Part shown: positions 24,692 through 36,430 of the stretch, piece after piece
How positions within the stretch are numbered: position 1 is the first letter of the stretch
Layout of the letters: the number at the start of each line of letters is the position of its first letter
Assembly (NCBI RefSeq): GCF_021462225.1
Contig: NC_061817.1
Coordinates: 6,793,327 to 6,857,326 of the forward strand
Direction of reading: 5' to 3'
DNA length: 64,000 nt
From: Girardinichthys multiradiatus
Lineage: Eukaryota > Chordata > Actinopteri > Cyprinodontiformes > Goodeidae
Made by a program: the position numbers and the translations under genes
The notes under the pieces: generated by a model
What the model was told of the DNA's origin: nothing
The model's input: the letters and a program-made list of their open reading frames with translations, nothing else
The model's database searches: none

Positions 24692-25354
24692 TGGGGAAAA
24701 ACAGGGACTTTTATTCATCGGCAGTTTTGTGCTTCACGGAGACGTGGCTGTGTGGATTAATACCGGACTCTGCGCTGCAGCTGGCAGGATTCCAGCTCTA
24801 CAGAGCGGACAGAGACACGGAACTCTCCGGCAAAGCGAAAGGTGGAGGAATCTGTTTTTACCTCAACAGTGGTTGGCTGCAACGACGTTGACAGTGATTC
24901 AGCAGCACTGTTCTACAGACCTGGAGCCTTCATCATTTAAACTGTAAGCCTTCTATTCCCCCCCTGAGTTCGCTTCGTTTCATCCTGGTCGGTGTTTACA
25001 TCCCGCCGCAAGCTAACGTGCAGGTCGCACAGCGCCAATGCTCGCCGACCAGATACTGAGTGCGGAGCGGACCAACCCGGACTCCTTAGTAATGCGTTGT
25101 TCGGCGACTTTAACAAAGGTAATCTGACCCACGAACTCCCCAAATATAGACAGTTATAAAATGTCCGCACAGAGAGGACAACATTCTGGCTCACTGTTAC
25201 ACCACCACAGAGACGCTTATCCACACCGTCCCACGTGCTGCAATGGGCCAATCCGACCACATCATGGTCCACCTGATTCCTGCATACAGCAGAAACTAAA
25301 GCTCTGCAAACCTGTTGTGAGGACGACAAGGAAGTGGAGCAGCAGTGAGGCTGT

Positions 25355-27178
25355 GTGGAGAATCCCCAGGCGTGTTTAGGCTGTACAGACTGGGATGTGT
25401 TCAGGACTACTACCAACAGTCTGGACGAGTACACAGAGGCTGTGACTTCCTACATCAGCTTCTGTGAGGACAGCTGTGTACCATCATGCACCAGGGTGAG
25501 TTACAACAACGACAAACCCTGGTTCACAGCCAAACTCAGAAGGTTAAGACTGGATAAGGAAGAGGCCTTCAGGAGTGGGGACAAAGACATATACAGAGAG
25601 GCTAAGTACAAGTTTGGCAAGGCAGTGAAAGAGGCCAAACGACTGTACTCTGAGAAGCTCCAAATCCAGTTCTCAGCCAACGACTCTGCGTCTGTCTGGA
25701 AAGGGCTCAAGCAAATCACCAACTACAAGCCGAAAGCCCCCCACTCCATCAACGACCGACGCCTCGCCAACGACCTGAACGAGTTCTACTGCCGCTTTGA
25801 AAGAGAAAGGGACAGTCCTGCAACCATCCCCCACGACGCCCCCCAACAGCTGCAGCCACAATCCACCACCCCCACCTCCCCAACCCCAAGAGGGGCCTTG
25901 GCACCTCCAACCCCCACCCTGAAGTTCCCCCCCACCAGCCTCCTACCCACGCCGAGGACGGCTCTTTCCATCCAGGAGAGGGACGTCAACAAACTCTTCA
26001 GGAGACAGAACCCCCGGAAAGCTGCTGGTCCGGATTCTGTCTCACCAGCCAGCCTGAAGCACTGCGCTGATCAGCTGTCTCCAGTCTTCACAGACATTTT
26101 TAACACCTCACTGGAGACTTGTCATGTGCCAGCCTGCTTCAAGTCCTCCACCATCGTCCCTGTTCCCAAGAAGCCAAGGACCACAGGGCTTAATGACTTC
26201 AGATCCGTCGCCCTGACCTCTGTGGTGATGAAGTCCTTTGAGCGCCTTGTGCTCTCACACCTAAAAGACATCACCGACCCCCTCCTGGACCCCCTGCAGT
26301 TTGCCTACAGAGCCAACAGGTCTGTAGATGATGCAGTCAACCTAGCCCTTCACTTCATCCTCCGGCACCTGGACTCCACAGGAACCTACGCCAGGATCCT
26401 GTTTGTGGATTTCAGCTCTGCCATCGTCCCAGTTCTGCTACAGGAGAAGCTCTCCCAGCTGAGTGTGCCCGACTCCACCTGCAGGTGGATCACTGACTTC
26501 CTGTCTGACAGGAAGCAGCGCGTGAGGCTGGGGAAGCACGTCTCTGACTCCCTGACCATCAGCACCGGTTCCCCCCAAGGCTGTGTTCTCTCTCCTCTGC
26601 TCTTCTCCCTGTACACCAACAGCTGCACCTCCAGTCACCAGTCTGTCAAGCTTCTGAAGTTTGCGGACGACACCACCCTGATCGGACTCATCTCTGATGG
26701 TGACGAGTCTGCGTACAGATGGGAGGTGGACCATTTGTTGGACTGGTGCAGCCAGAACAACCTTGAGCTCAACGCTCTAAAGAGAGTAGAGATGGTTGTG
26801 GACTTCAGGCAGAACCCAGCCCCATCTGCCCCCATCACCCTCTGTGACTCCACAATTGACACTGTGGAATCTTTCCGCTTCCTGGGAACCATCATCTCCC
26901 AGGATCTCAAGTGGGAGCCAAACATCAGCTCCCTCATCAAGAAAGCCCAGCAGAGGATGTTCTTCCTGCGGCAGCTGAAGAAATTCAACCTGCCAAAGAC
27001 TATGATGGTGCACTTCTACACAGCCATCATTGAGTCCATCCTCACCTCCTCCATCACCATCTGGTACGCCGCTGCTACAGCCAAGGATAAGGGCAGGCTG
27101 CAGCGTGTCATTCGGTCTGCTGAGAAGGTGATTGGCTGCAGTCTACTGTCCAGGAACTGTACACCTCCAGGACCCTGA
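25355..27178 (+). pseudogene. L2 reverse transcriptase, long but defective frame (607 codons)
   Basis: Would copy LINE RNA at the target site. Seen: a linker with KPWFTAKLRRLR, a proline-rich stretch (about 150-205), then the RT core with motif A at D352 (LFVDFSSA), GSPQGCVLSP (about 408-417) and the catalytic FADD box (436-439). The first methionine is not the natural start, since the endonuclease half upstream lies in other frames. Motif A lacks three codons present in copy 2 (after 26422). The C-terminal part continues in another frame after 27160 (RAGKILADPSHP, then FFPSATSLVNKA), so a small deletion truncates it. Non-functional. Confidence 0.85.
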
Positions 27179-27690
27179 AGCGGGCAGGGAAGATTCTGGC
27201 TGATCCCTCCCACCCCGGTCACAGACTCTTTGAGACTCTCCCCTCTGGCAGGAGGCTGCGGTCCATCCGGACCAAAACCTCACGCCACAAGAACAGTTTT
27301 TTCCCATCTGCCACCAGCCTGGTTAACAAAGCCCGGAAACCACCCTGACACTCTCCCTTTCCCCCACACCCCCCCTTTTTTTGCTGACAGGACACCTGTA
27401 ACCTGTAACTCTATGCGTTACATTAACGCTCAGCATGGACTCCTGCTTTACTTGCACTGCCATACTTGCACAATGATCACCTGCACTGTTGTATTGCTCT
27501 TGCATCTTATACTGCTCTATATTTACTCTCACTCACTTAAAACTGTGCACATATATTTATATTATATTGTAGATATGTTTATACTGTTTAATTTGTACTG
27601 TATTGCACCGACTACACCAAAACAAATTCCTTGTATGTCCAAAAACGTACTTGGCAATAAAGCTTTTCTGATTCTGATACTGATTCTGAT

Positions 27691-28003
27691 AATCATCCGG
27701 GAGGGGCTCCTCCACATCGAGAGGAGCCAGTTGAGGTGGCTCGGGCATCTATACCGGATGCCTCCTGGACGCCTTCCTCGGGAGGTGTTCCAGGCACGTC
27801 ACACCGGGAGGAGGCCCAGGGGACGGCCCAGGACACGTTGGACGGACTATGTCTCTCGGCTGGCCCGGGAACGCCTTGGGCTCCACCCGAAGGAGCTGGA
27901 GGAGGTGTCTGGGGAGAGGGACGTCTGGGTGTCTCTGCTGAGTCTGCTGCCCCCGTGACCCGGTCCCAGATAAGCGGAAGACGACAAGTACGAGTACGAG
28001 TAT
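27691..28003 (+). mobile_element. LINE 3' fragment with (TACGAG)n tail, copy 2
   Basis: Starts immediately after the TTCTGAT repeats of L2 copy 1 and encodes LRWLGHLYRMPPG, RGRPRTRWTDYVSRLARERL and a C-terminal LLSLLPP before a stop. It then runs into AAGTACGAGTACGAGTA. Same family as 13661-14255 but in plus orientation and heavily 5'-truncated. Confidence 0.75.
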
Positions 28004-28434
28004 TTAATAACAATTATTAAAATAATTAGATTATATTAGACTATGTTTTATGATAATGATTAAAAATATATTGGACAGTGTCTTATATGAAAAGTGACAA
28101 GAGAATTTGACATTTTTAAGACTCTCTTTACTCTCCTGCACAAAGCAGTTGGCCTTGCTGGATTTCATGATTTAGGCAAAATGAGCTTAGTCAGAACAGC
28201 TCTCTCTCAAAGAAATAAGCTGATTTCTCAAAATAAATAATATTTCCTGACCCATTGTGCTTTTATAAAAACCACCATTATTGTGACCTGTCGAGTTATC
28301 ACAATTAGACCAAAGCCCACTTCTGATTGGCTGACAAGGCTATTGTGATTACTCCTCTCCCAGAAGATTTGTCAGCTAAGAAGCTGTGCTTTGTTCGAAG
28401 ACACAGACAGAAGCAGCAAACTGAACAAGTTACA
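28004..28434. other. No gene seen
   Basis: A short A+T-rich spacer between LINE pieces. The frame open from 28327 is only the lead-in to the L2 endonuclease. Confidence 0.45.
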
Positions 28435-29038
28435 ACCAAGATGGTGCCGACGATGGCAGCCTTGGAGCTTCGCTCTCTCTTTGTTTTTGTATTTTGTGTG
28501 TTTTTATGTTTTTTGAGCCACAGTACTGCTGTCTCGGGCCACAATTCTGTGGTCTCATTCAGTAGAGAGGAACTTCTCAACATCAGAGAATCCTCTCTTG
28601 GAATTTTTTCACCATCTTTCATTGATCCGAGGTTCACTGAGCTCCTGGCAAGCGGAGCTGCGGCACTATACGGGATACTGCGCCAAAAGCGTCGGAGGGG
28701 AAACCGTGCTGGCTCGCTAGTAAAGCTCCACAAAAGAGGACTTCTCACACTACTGCCTTCAATCCACCTGGCAAATGTCCGCTCTCTAAACAACAAGATG
28801 GACGAGCTGCTTCTTCTCACCGGTAAAAACACCGACCTCCGCGGATCAGCGGTTCTCTGCTTCACCGAGACATGGCTGAGTGAAAACATCCCGGACCGCG
28901 CACTGCTGTTGCCGGACTTCCAGCTGTTCAGAGCGGATCGCAGCGCGGAGCTATCAGGGAAGAGGCGAGGAGGCGGAATCTTCTTTTATATAAATGAAGG
29001 TTGGTGCAGAGACGTAAAAGTGCTGGGAAAAACATGTA

Positions 29039-30227
29039 CCGTATTTTCCGCACTATAAGGCGCACCGGATTATAAGGCGCACCTTCAATGAATGGCCTAT
29101 TTTAGAACTTTTTTCATATATAGGGCGCACCGGATTATAAGGCGCATAGAATAGAAGCTACTGCAGTCAAACGTTTGACCGGGGTTGCGTTATGCATCCA
29201 CTAGATGGAGCTGTGCTAAAGAGAATGTCAACAAAACAGTCAGATAAGTCAGTCAGTCAAACTTTATTAATACACTACAAACCAGCGTTCTGATAACTCC
29301 ATTCACTCCCATGGTAAGGTCTCCTCTACATAAAATTCTATTGAATAGAGCCAACCGCACGTTAGGAATGCATTGGAGTCTATGAAGTTGAAGTTGAAAT
29401 CAAGCGTTAGTTAAAACGTGAAAGGGAACTTTTCCCTGATTCAGTAAACACGTAAAAGAAACAGTTTGATGCACTAAATCAAACGTTTGTACTGTTAACC
29501 TTTCCTGTTTCTGTCCCCTGACCGTAGTCTGATGACACAGGGGAGACGCTTTCTCCAGGGCCAAAGTTACTAGTTTCTTCGGGGTTAACTCCCTCACTCA
29601 TACGTTGCTGAGTTGAGCATGAAGAAACAGCATCAAAACACTGAGTTGTTGACGAGATCCGGGGTTCTTTTTAATGACTTTGCAGCACGTAAAAACACAG
29701 GGCTTACAGACTCATACACCGCTGCTCCGGTTGCCGTCTCTACCCACCCCACACACACAATAATACCGACGTCACTCCTTCACTCTTGATTCTCAGCTAC
29801 GGCAGCACACAGCGCCACCTCTGTCCGGAGGAGTAATGTCAACATCTTCCATACACACACACGAAACATACATCCCACACACTGAGCTTCTAATCACATA
29901 TAGTTCAGGCAATTCCTGCAACAGTACATTCAAACGTTATACACACACAAGTGGTGTTGGACTAGGAGTAAGCACAGTACAGGTGTTTACCGCTATTACT
30001 TCGGCGACACCCCTGACTACGGTAGCCGTAATGCTGCAAGCGGTGCGGCTTTGTAGTCTACCAGTCGTACTGAAACATTTTGACAGAGTGCCGTGTACAA
30101 CCAGTATGGATCAACCAATTAACCAATTGATCCATATATAAGGCGCTCCGGATTACAAGGCGCACTGTCATTTTTTGAAAAAATTAAAGGTTTTTAAGTG
30201 CGCCTTATATACTACCTTAAATACGGT
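29039..30227. mobile_element. Non-autonomous DNA transposon with TA duplication
   Basis: A 1189-bp unit whose ends read CCGTATTT inward from both sides, flanked by TA at 29037-29038 and 30228-30229. The module TATAAGGCGCACCGGATTA is repeated several times near the left end, and in reverse near the right end. The inner part encodes nothing recognisable; frames at 29400-29597 and 29836-30141 look random. TA target and terminal layout suggest the Tc1/mariner/pogo group. Orientation is undefined. Confidence 0.88.
30105..30136. repeat. 10-bp hairpin inside the DNA transposon
   Basis: Arms TATGGATCAA (30105-30114) and its reverse complement (30127-30136) around a 12-base spacer, beside the right-end GGCGC modules. 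Confidence 0.75.
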
Positions 30228-31005
30228 AGTCCGGATCTGGAGACATTTTCCATAATCTGTAAACCATTTTATTCACCGAGAGAGTTTTCCTCGTTTATAA
30301 TAATCGGCTCATATTTTCCACCGCATGGCTGCACTTCTGCTGCGGAAAAACATCTTGCTGAGCTGATTACAGACGTGGAGAAAAAATACATGGACTCTTT
30401 CATCATAATACTGGGAGATTTTAACAGAGCAAACCTCTCAAATGAACTCCCCAAATACAGACAGCATATTAAGTGTCCCACCAGAGACAAAAACACACTG
30501 GACCATTGCTACACAGCTTTAAAGGACTCATATCATGCTTTTACCAGGGCTGCTCTGGGTTTTTCAGATCATTATCTAATCCACCTCATCCCAACCTACA
30601 GACAGAGACTAAGAGCTTCCAAACCCAAGGTTCACACTGTTAAGAAGTGGACTGAGGAATCAAAGCAGATGCTACAGGCCTGCTTTGAATGCACAGACTG
30701 GACTGTTTTTGAAACCTCAGCCACTGACCTAAACCAACTAACTGATGTGGTGGCATCATACACATCAGTTTCTGTGAGGACATGTGTGTGCAGACCAAGA
30801 CCTTCTGCACCTTTGGGAATAACAAGCCATGGTTTACTCCACACCTCAGGAATCTGCGCAGGGAAATGGAAGAAGCTCACAGTAGTGGAGATTGGGCGTG
30901 GTACAGGCAGGCCAGGAACAAACTAACAAAGGAGATCAAAGCAGCCAAGAGAAGCTACAGTGAGAAGCTTAAGAACAGCCTTTCTACTGGTGACACTTCA
31001 GCTGT

Positions 31006-32591
31006 ATGGACTGGTGTGAGAAACCCGACTGCCTACAGGAGCCCAGCACCCTTCCTGAACAGAGTTCTCGCCTGGCCAACCGTCTGAATGGCTTCTACTG
31101 CCGACATGACAAGAAGCTATTCACACCTCAAACCATCTCCTCCACATCCCATTCAGGAACAAATTTGACCCGTAAAACAACCAACCCCCTACCTTCAGAT
31201 CTTCTGCCTGCACTAAAGATCTCCGAGGAAGATGTAAACAGGCTCTTTCAGCGCATGAAAACAAAGAAAGCTGGAGGACCTGATAACGTCTCCCTATCAT
31301 GCCTGAAAGCCTGTGCAAATCAACTCGCTCCGATCTTCACAAGGATCTTCAACAAATCACTGGAGAAATGTGAGGTCCCCTCCTGCCTCAAATGATCCAC
31401 CATCATCCCGGTTCCCAAGAAACCCACCATCCTAGGATTAAATGACTACAGGCCTGTAGCCTACTCTGTGGTCATGAAATCCTTTGAGCGGCTGGTGTTT
31501 AAGCACCTGAAAGACATCACAGGCCCCCTGCTGGACCCCATGCAATTTGCTTACCGAGCAAACAGGTCGGCAGATGATGCTGTTAACTTAGGTCTACACT
31601 TCATCCTGCAACACCTTGACCACCCAGGAACGTACGCCAGGATCCTGTTTGTAGACTTCAGCTCGGCCTTCAGCACCATCATACCAGACATCCTCCAACA
31701 GAAGCTCACCCAGCTCAACATCCCAGCCTCCACCTGTCAGTGGATCAACAGCTTCGTGACGGACCGACAGCAGCAGGTGAGACTGGGGAGCATCTCCCGA
31801 TCCAGATAAATAAGTACTGGTGCCCCCCAGGGGTGTGTTCTATCCCCACTCCTCTTCTCCCTGTACACAAATGACTGCACCTCATCGGACTCGTCCGTGA
31901 AACTCCTTAAGTTTGCAGATGACACCACTGTCATTGGACTGATCCAGGACGGTGATGAGTCTGCATACAGACAGCAGGTGGATCAGCTGATACACTGGTG
32001 TAGTCAGAACTACCTTGAACTCAGCCCACTCAAGACTGTGGAAATGGTGGTGGACTGTCGGAGAACACCACCCCCATACACCCCCCTCACCATTCTCAAC
32101 AACACTGTATCGGCCGTGGACCACTTCAGGTTCTTAGGAACCACCATCTCTGAGGACCTGAGATGGTCTTCACACAAGGACACTGTTTGGAAGACGGCCA
32201 GCAGAGACTGTACTTCCTGAGGCAACTCAAGAAGTTCAACCTTCCACAGGAGCTGCTGGTCATCTTCTACACTGCCATCATTCAGTCTGTCCTGTCTTCA
32301 TCCATCTCAGTGTGGTTTGGCTCATCCACAAAACAGGACAGGTCCAGACTGCAACGAATAATCAGGACTGCAGAGAGAATAATCAGGGCTGACCTTCCCT
32401 CCATCCAGGACTTATACAGGTCTAGGGTCAGGAAAAGAGCTGCTAAAATCTCTGCAGACCCCACACACCCTGCACATAAACTGTTCAGAGCTTTACCTTC
32501 AGGCCGCTGCTACAGAGTACTGTTCGCTAAAACCAGGCGCCACAGAGACATTTTCTTCCCCCAGGCTGTTTCTCTGTTGAACATTCAATAG
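31006..32591 (+). pseudogene. L2 copy 2 reverse transcriptase, broken
   Basis: Four successive open pieces: 31006-31395, 31468-31809, 31897-32220 and 32163-32591. Together they cover NRLNGFYCR, KTKKAGGPDNVS, the motif A block VDFSSAFSTI, GAPQGCVLSP, the catalytic FADD, FLGTTISEDL and the C-terminal FFPQAVSLLN. TGA at 31393 replaces a serine codon (copy 1 has TCC), TAA lies at 31807, and a base is lost near 32202. Inactive. Confidence 0.8.
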
Positions 32592-32699
32592 AGTACAAAA
32601 CAACAGCATACAGATGTTGCAAATGCACCTAGTCTCTTCAACCATTTGGGTTATTGTATTGTTGCATTGGCAGTGCTGTGCCAGTTAATCCTCAACAAG

Positions 32700-34759
32700 A
32701 ACTAGTCACAAAATCAATTTAGCCAGGTTTAAATTATTTAATTCATGTTCATAGTTCACAACCTAAATATGCTCTAACTTGAGCTGTGATCCATCCATCT
32801 ATGGTCTATACCCACAGTGTTGCATGAGCTTGTGACACTGCAAATAAGGAACAAACAAGAAAACAGACCTTTGTATGTTCTGCAAAACAAACGTAAAGTT
32901 TTTTCCTTTGGGAATGTGAGGCATAAGATTTGCATTGCTTCATCATGGAAAATTAATTATTTTATCTCCTTAGGTGGCAATCTATAGGGTAGCTCCTTTT
33001 GCAGAAAATATTGTCAAATTAAACTACCCCATTTGGGCCAAAGACAAGCTGCTGTTTTTATCTTAATTCAACCAGCAACCTTTATATGTAAAGAAATCTT
33101 ACTTTGGTTGCAGGAAAACTTCTCAACTTTTTAAACTGAGGACCACATCTTTCTGCATGTTTTAAAGCCCTATTATTTCAGTGATTTAAATACATGGGCA
33201 GTAAGTTGGAAGATGAAAGCGTGGACATATCTGTTGTCATCTTTTCTCCTCACCTATTTAGAGGCAAAGAATAAAGAAGCCCAATGAGAGATGTTGAAAA
33301 AGCAAATAAAAAATTAATCAGTGATGGAGGTTTTATTTTAGAAACAAATGGTGATGAGGGGTGTTGCGGTTGTATTATTGATGTTGTTGTGCAAATGGGG
33401 GCTTTCTGGTTCCAGCTGGGGGAAAAGCCCAGCACCGTGTGATTCTGAGTGTGTGTGTATAGCGGCAGTGGTTGCCTCTGGTGAGAGGCCATTGCATTAA
33501 AAAGATATAATGGACATATAAAGGTGAATTACCTGGGGAAAATAGTACAAGATCACATTTGAATCTGGCTAGAGAGACTGCAAAACCCTGGAAGTAAGGG
33601 AAAAAGTTAAAAAAGAAGACAGGGATTTCTGTTGTCTGAATTCAGTTCCCACAGAGACTTGAGCTGGTGTACAGAAATATTTGCCAGCACTTTCAGTAAC
33701 AGTTTTAGTATTCCTTACAGATGTGATGCTGGCTTTTTTCTAGCAGACAAATCACAGAGGAGGCACTGAATCTGCTCCTTACTCAGCGTGCAGAGGGTAG
33801 ATCCTATATGTTCACACATCCTCTGTACGTGCAAGATTGATGGTTGCAGAGATATAGTATGTGAGAAACTGTGAAGTGTTTATGTAACATCTTAGGACTG
33901 GTGGCGGCACAAAACAGCATTCAACCTTCTTAATGCTAGATTACAAGCAAATCGTATATATTCTATGTCTACATATTATTTTAACCAGTAGTTGAAAACA
34001 TATAAAGCCCAGACAGGGACAGGTGCAAAATAAAAATGGACCTTGTAAAAAAACGTCCCATTTTTTAGGATATTGTGTGTATGGATTTTAAATGAAATTG
34101 GAGTTTCTGTGCAGCAGATATTATGCTGAATTATTGTTTTAATCTAGAATTGGGTCCAAGTACTAAAACTGAAGTAAGTAGGATAGGGTCTACTAGATAT
34201 TAAAATGCCACAATGTTTCATAACAGTATGAATAATTTTTTACAAATTGTTATATTGTTGCTGTCACCATACGACTTCATGTAGCAAACATGTCAAATCT
34301 AATATTATGATCCCTAGATATGAAAATAAGTGCTTCAGTTTGACATTGGGATTGAACCCCCTATTCAGAAGCAATAAAGGAACTACATCTTGAGTCTATA
34401 CTTGTTGTTTTGATGAAGTTGTCATCTAAAGCTGGTTTTGGCTAGCCGACATCAACAGGTCATATAAGCACCACTTTTCAATAATTTGTTTGGTGGCATC
34501 TTGAGTACTTGAGAAAAAAATAGACAAAGTGACAGAAAAGATACGAATGATTTGTAAGACCTGTGAAAATATCTTAACTATAGCTATCCATTTACCAGGC
34601 TTTCCTACCAGTGCAAAACTATACACGGTTTTAGAAAAGCAGAAGAAGAAAGCATTTTAACTTGCTAATTGGGATTAGCACCACCTTAGAATTAGATAAC
34701 CATAAAATCCATAAAATATAGGCTAGTCAAATCTGGACTTTAAATATTTGGTTCAAGGT
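32700..34759. other. No gene seen
   Basis: A+T-rich intergenic DNA. ATCCATCCATCTATGGTCTATACCC near 32790 may be the tail of a SINE. The 80-codon minus frame (33250-33492) and 66-codon minus frame (34426-34626) have no recognisable domain. Confidence 0.4.
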
Positions 34760-35238
34760 TGACTCTAGTGCTGGCAGCAACTATGGACAAAACATGAACG
34801 TTTGAAAGATTTATTAAAAACTACATGAAGGAAAGTGTAGGTAAACGTGCAAATGACTAAGCAATCTGAGCAGCTGGTATCAGGAGGATGGCCAGAGAAG
34901 CAGAGAGGAGATTAATGGAGAGGATCTCGAGAGGATTTCTCCAATGACTGAAGGAGTGAAGAAGCAGAGCATTGGAATGTGGGAGCTTGAGAATAAACAT
35001 GGATGGGTTCTCTGAAAGTCAGACCAAAAGTAACGCAGAGAAAGTAGGCCTTACCAAACTTGGTGGGTAAACAATCTGGCATCTTCCTCATGGGATCTGC
35101 TCCTCTTTAAGCTCCACCTGATTTGTCCTGACAAGCTGCAGCTGCGGGGCCACCCCAGCCAATCATACCATGCAAGGAGTAGGTGAGGAGAGGAACACAA
35201 ACACACACCAACCTGCACACAGCTTTGTGGTCATGACA
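34760..35238 (-). mobile_element. Probable old solo LTR
   Basis: On the minus strand it starts TGTCATGACC and ends at about CTAGAGTCA. It has TTAAAGAGGAG as a possible TATA region (plus 35102-35112) and AATAAA (plus 34810-34815) close to the 3' end. Ends resemble the LTR at 4426, but no target duplication survives. Confidence 0.45.
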
Positions 35239-35809
35239 GATATGCAATATTATACATTATTAAAAATGTTAAAACTGTTAGGTATTTGTGAAACCTTTAC
35301 TGTATTTCTGAAAATGAAAAAAACCTGCTATGTTTATATGCATTTACAATTACTGAGTCATGATATGAAGAAATAAGTTTATAATGTTAAAAATTTGTTT
35401 ATACTAAATCAGTTTCTCCATGGTAATGCAGGCTGTCAATGGTGGCTCACTTAATCTATATGATGGTCACATAGCTGAAAACCAAATTTTATGTTTCCTA
35501 ATTTTTCACTTTTTAGGGATTATGATGTATTTTGATCTAAAAAGGTTTAGAAATCTGTTGGCAAATTTTTGATTGTGCTTCTTTAAGCAGAGGGAATGGA
35601 TTGCAACAAATGTCATTTTCTAAAATTAGAGCTAATGTTTCTAACACAACTTCAGATTTTGATGGCCTTTGTACAACACAATCTTCTACATCTAAAGTTT
35701 TTGTGTTCTAAAATAATAGATTAATTTTAACACAACTTTTTCTAACTCTGTGATCAGTATCTGCAGTTTATCAAAAAATTTATTTTCTTTTCAGAAAAAA
35801 CATATTCTT
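35239..35809. other. No gene seen
   Basis: A+T-rich DNA, no coding signal. Confidence 0.4.
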
Positions 35810-36430
35810 TTGTTGATTTGGACGTATGTTTGAGGTCCCTCTTCATCTTCAACTCTCTAACAGATGCTTAAAGATTTAGGGTCCAAAACTGACTGTTTGA
35901 AATTAGTTATTATTTCATCCATGCTTACAAGAGTCTAAATTCATTCTCAAGAAAATTAACCTCAAAGCATGATGGCTCCACTACCGTGTCTCACTGTTTG
36001 GTGTTCTTTTGGTGATGTCTACTGTTGATTTTTTGTTTTTTTCCCAAACACACCTTTCAAAATTGTGGCCCAAAAGCAAATTTGGTAATATCAGACCATA
36101 ACATATCCCTCAACAAGGTTTGGGAATCTAGATGATTTGTTTGTAAGATTTGCAACCCTAACTTATTTTGATCATTTACAACCTCTGTGCAAACTATGGC
36201 TTAGCTCAGGATACAAATGTCAGAAAATCCTGCAAGGACCGTGGCACTTTATTTCTGGATAATAAGAATCACCATAACTATTGTTAGGTTTGAACCCAAA
36301 AGTATTGTAACTGGATCAAAAGGTACTTCAAAGTATTTGTTTAATGGTGTGCACACTTACAGTATACAGCCTATTTATTGCATTTCTGCAATCGCTGTTT
36401 TAACTGAAGTGTGCACCTTATTGTGATTCA
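35810..36430 (-). mobile_element. Tc1-like relic
   Basis: Contains CAAAGCATGATGGCTCCACTACC, AATTGTGGCCCAAAAGCAAA and AATATCAGACCATAACAT, typical reverse-strand Tc1 transposase phrases. Strongly decayed. Confidence 0.55.

Larger units (their letters stand above)
24348..27690 (+). mobile_element. L2-type LINE, copy 1
   Basis: A near full-length non-LTR retrotransposon. It starts at CCAAGATGGCGCC (24348), passes through a broken apurinic-type endonuclease region (24450-25340; TETWL at about 24738, SDH at about 25256) and a long reverse-transcriptase frame, and ends in AATAAAGCTTTTCTGATTCTG plus TTCTGAT repeats at 27690. A short-repeat 3' tail without poly(A) fits the L2/CR1 group. The endonuclease frame has several shifts, so the copy is dead. 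Confidence 0.85.
28447..30926 (+). pseudogene. L2 copy 2 endonuclease domain, interrupted
   Basis: Apurinic/apyrimidinic-type endonuclease that nicks the target for LINE insertion. Visible in order: LANVRSLNNK (28770 region), the catalytic-Glu block CFTETWL (28858 region), then after the insertion GSYFPPHG, LGDFNRANLS (30412 region), LDHCY and the SDHYLIHL block (30567 region). Apart from the insertion, the frame is open to about 30760, where an extra CA shifts it. The remaining codons to 30926 are out of frame. Confidence 0.78.
28435..32690 (+). mobile_element. L2-type LINE, copy 2, split by a DNA transposon
   Basis: Starts at ACCAAGATGGTGCCG. Endonuclease codons run 28447-29036 and resume at 30228 after the inserted transposon (29039-30227); joined motifs include FTETWL, GDFNRANL and FSDH. 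The reverse transcriptase follows with PWFTPHLRNLR, VDFSSAFSTI, GAPQGCVLSP and FADD (31912-31923). Lesions: a CA insertion near 30762, a frameshift between 31045 and 31080, TGA at 31393, TAA at 31807 and a one-base loss near 32202. The C-terminal frame ends at 32591. No 3' tail was found, so the right boundary is approximate. It is clearly diverged from copy 1. Confidence 0.82.

Noticed and set aside
24937..25434. 165-codon minus frame
   Set aside because: Antisense to the L2 endonuclease region, whose plus-strand motifs are recognisable.
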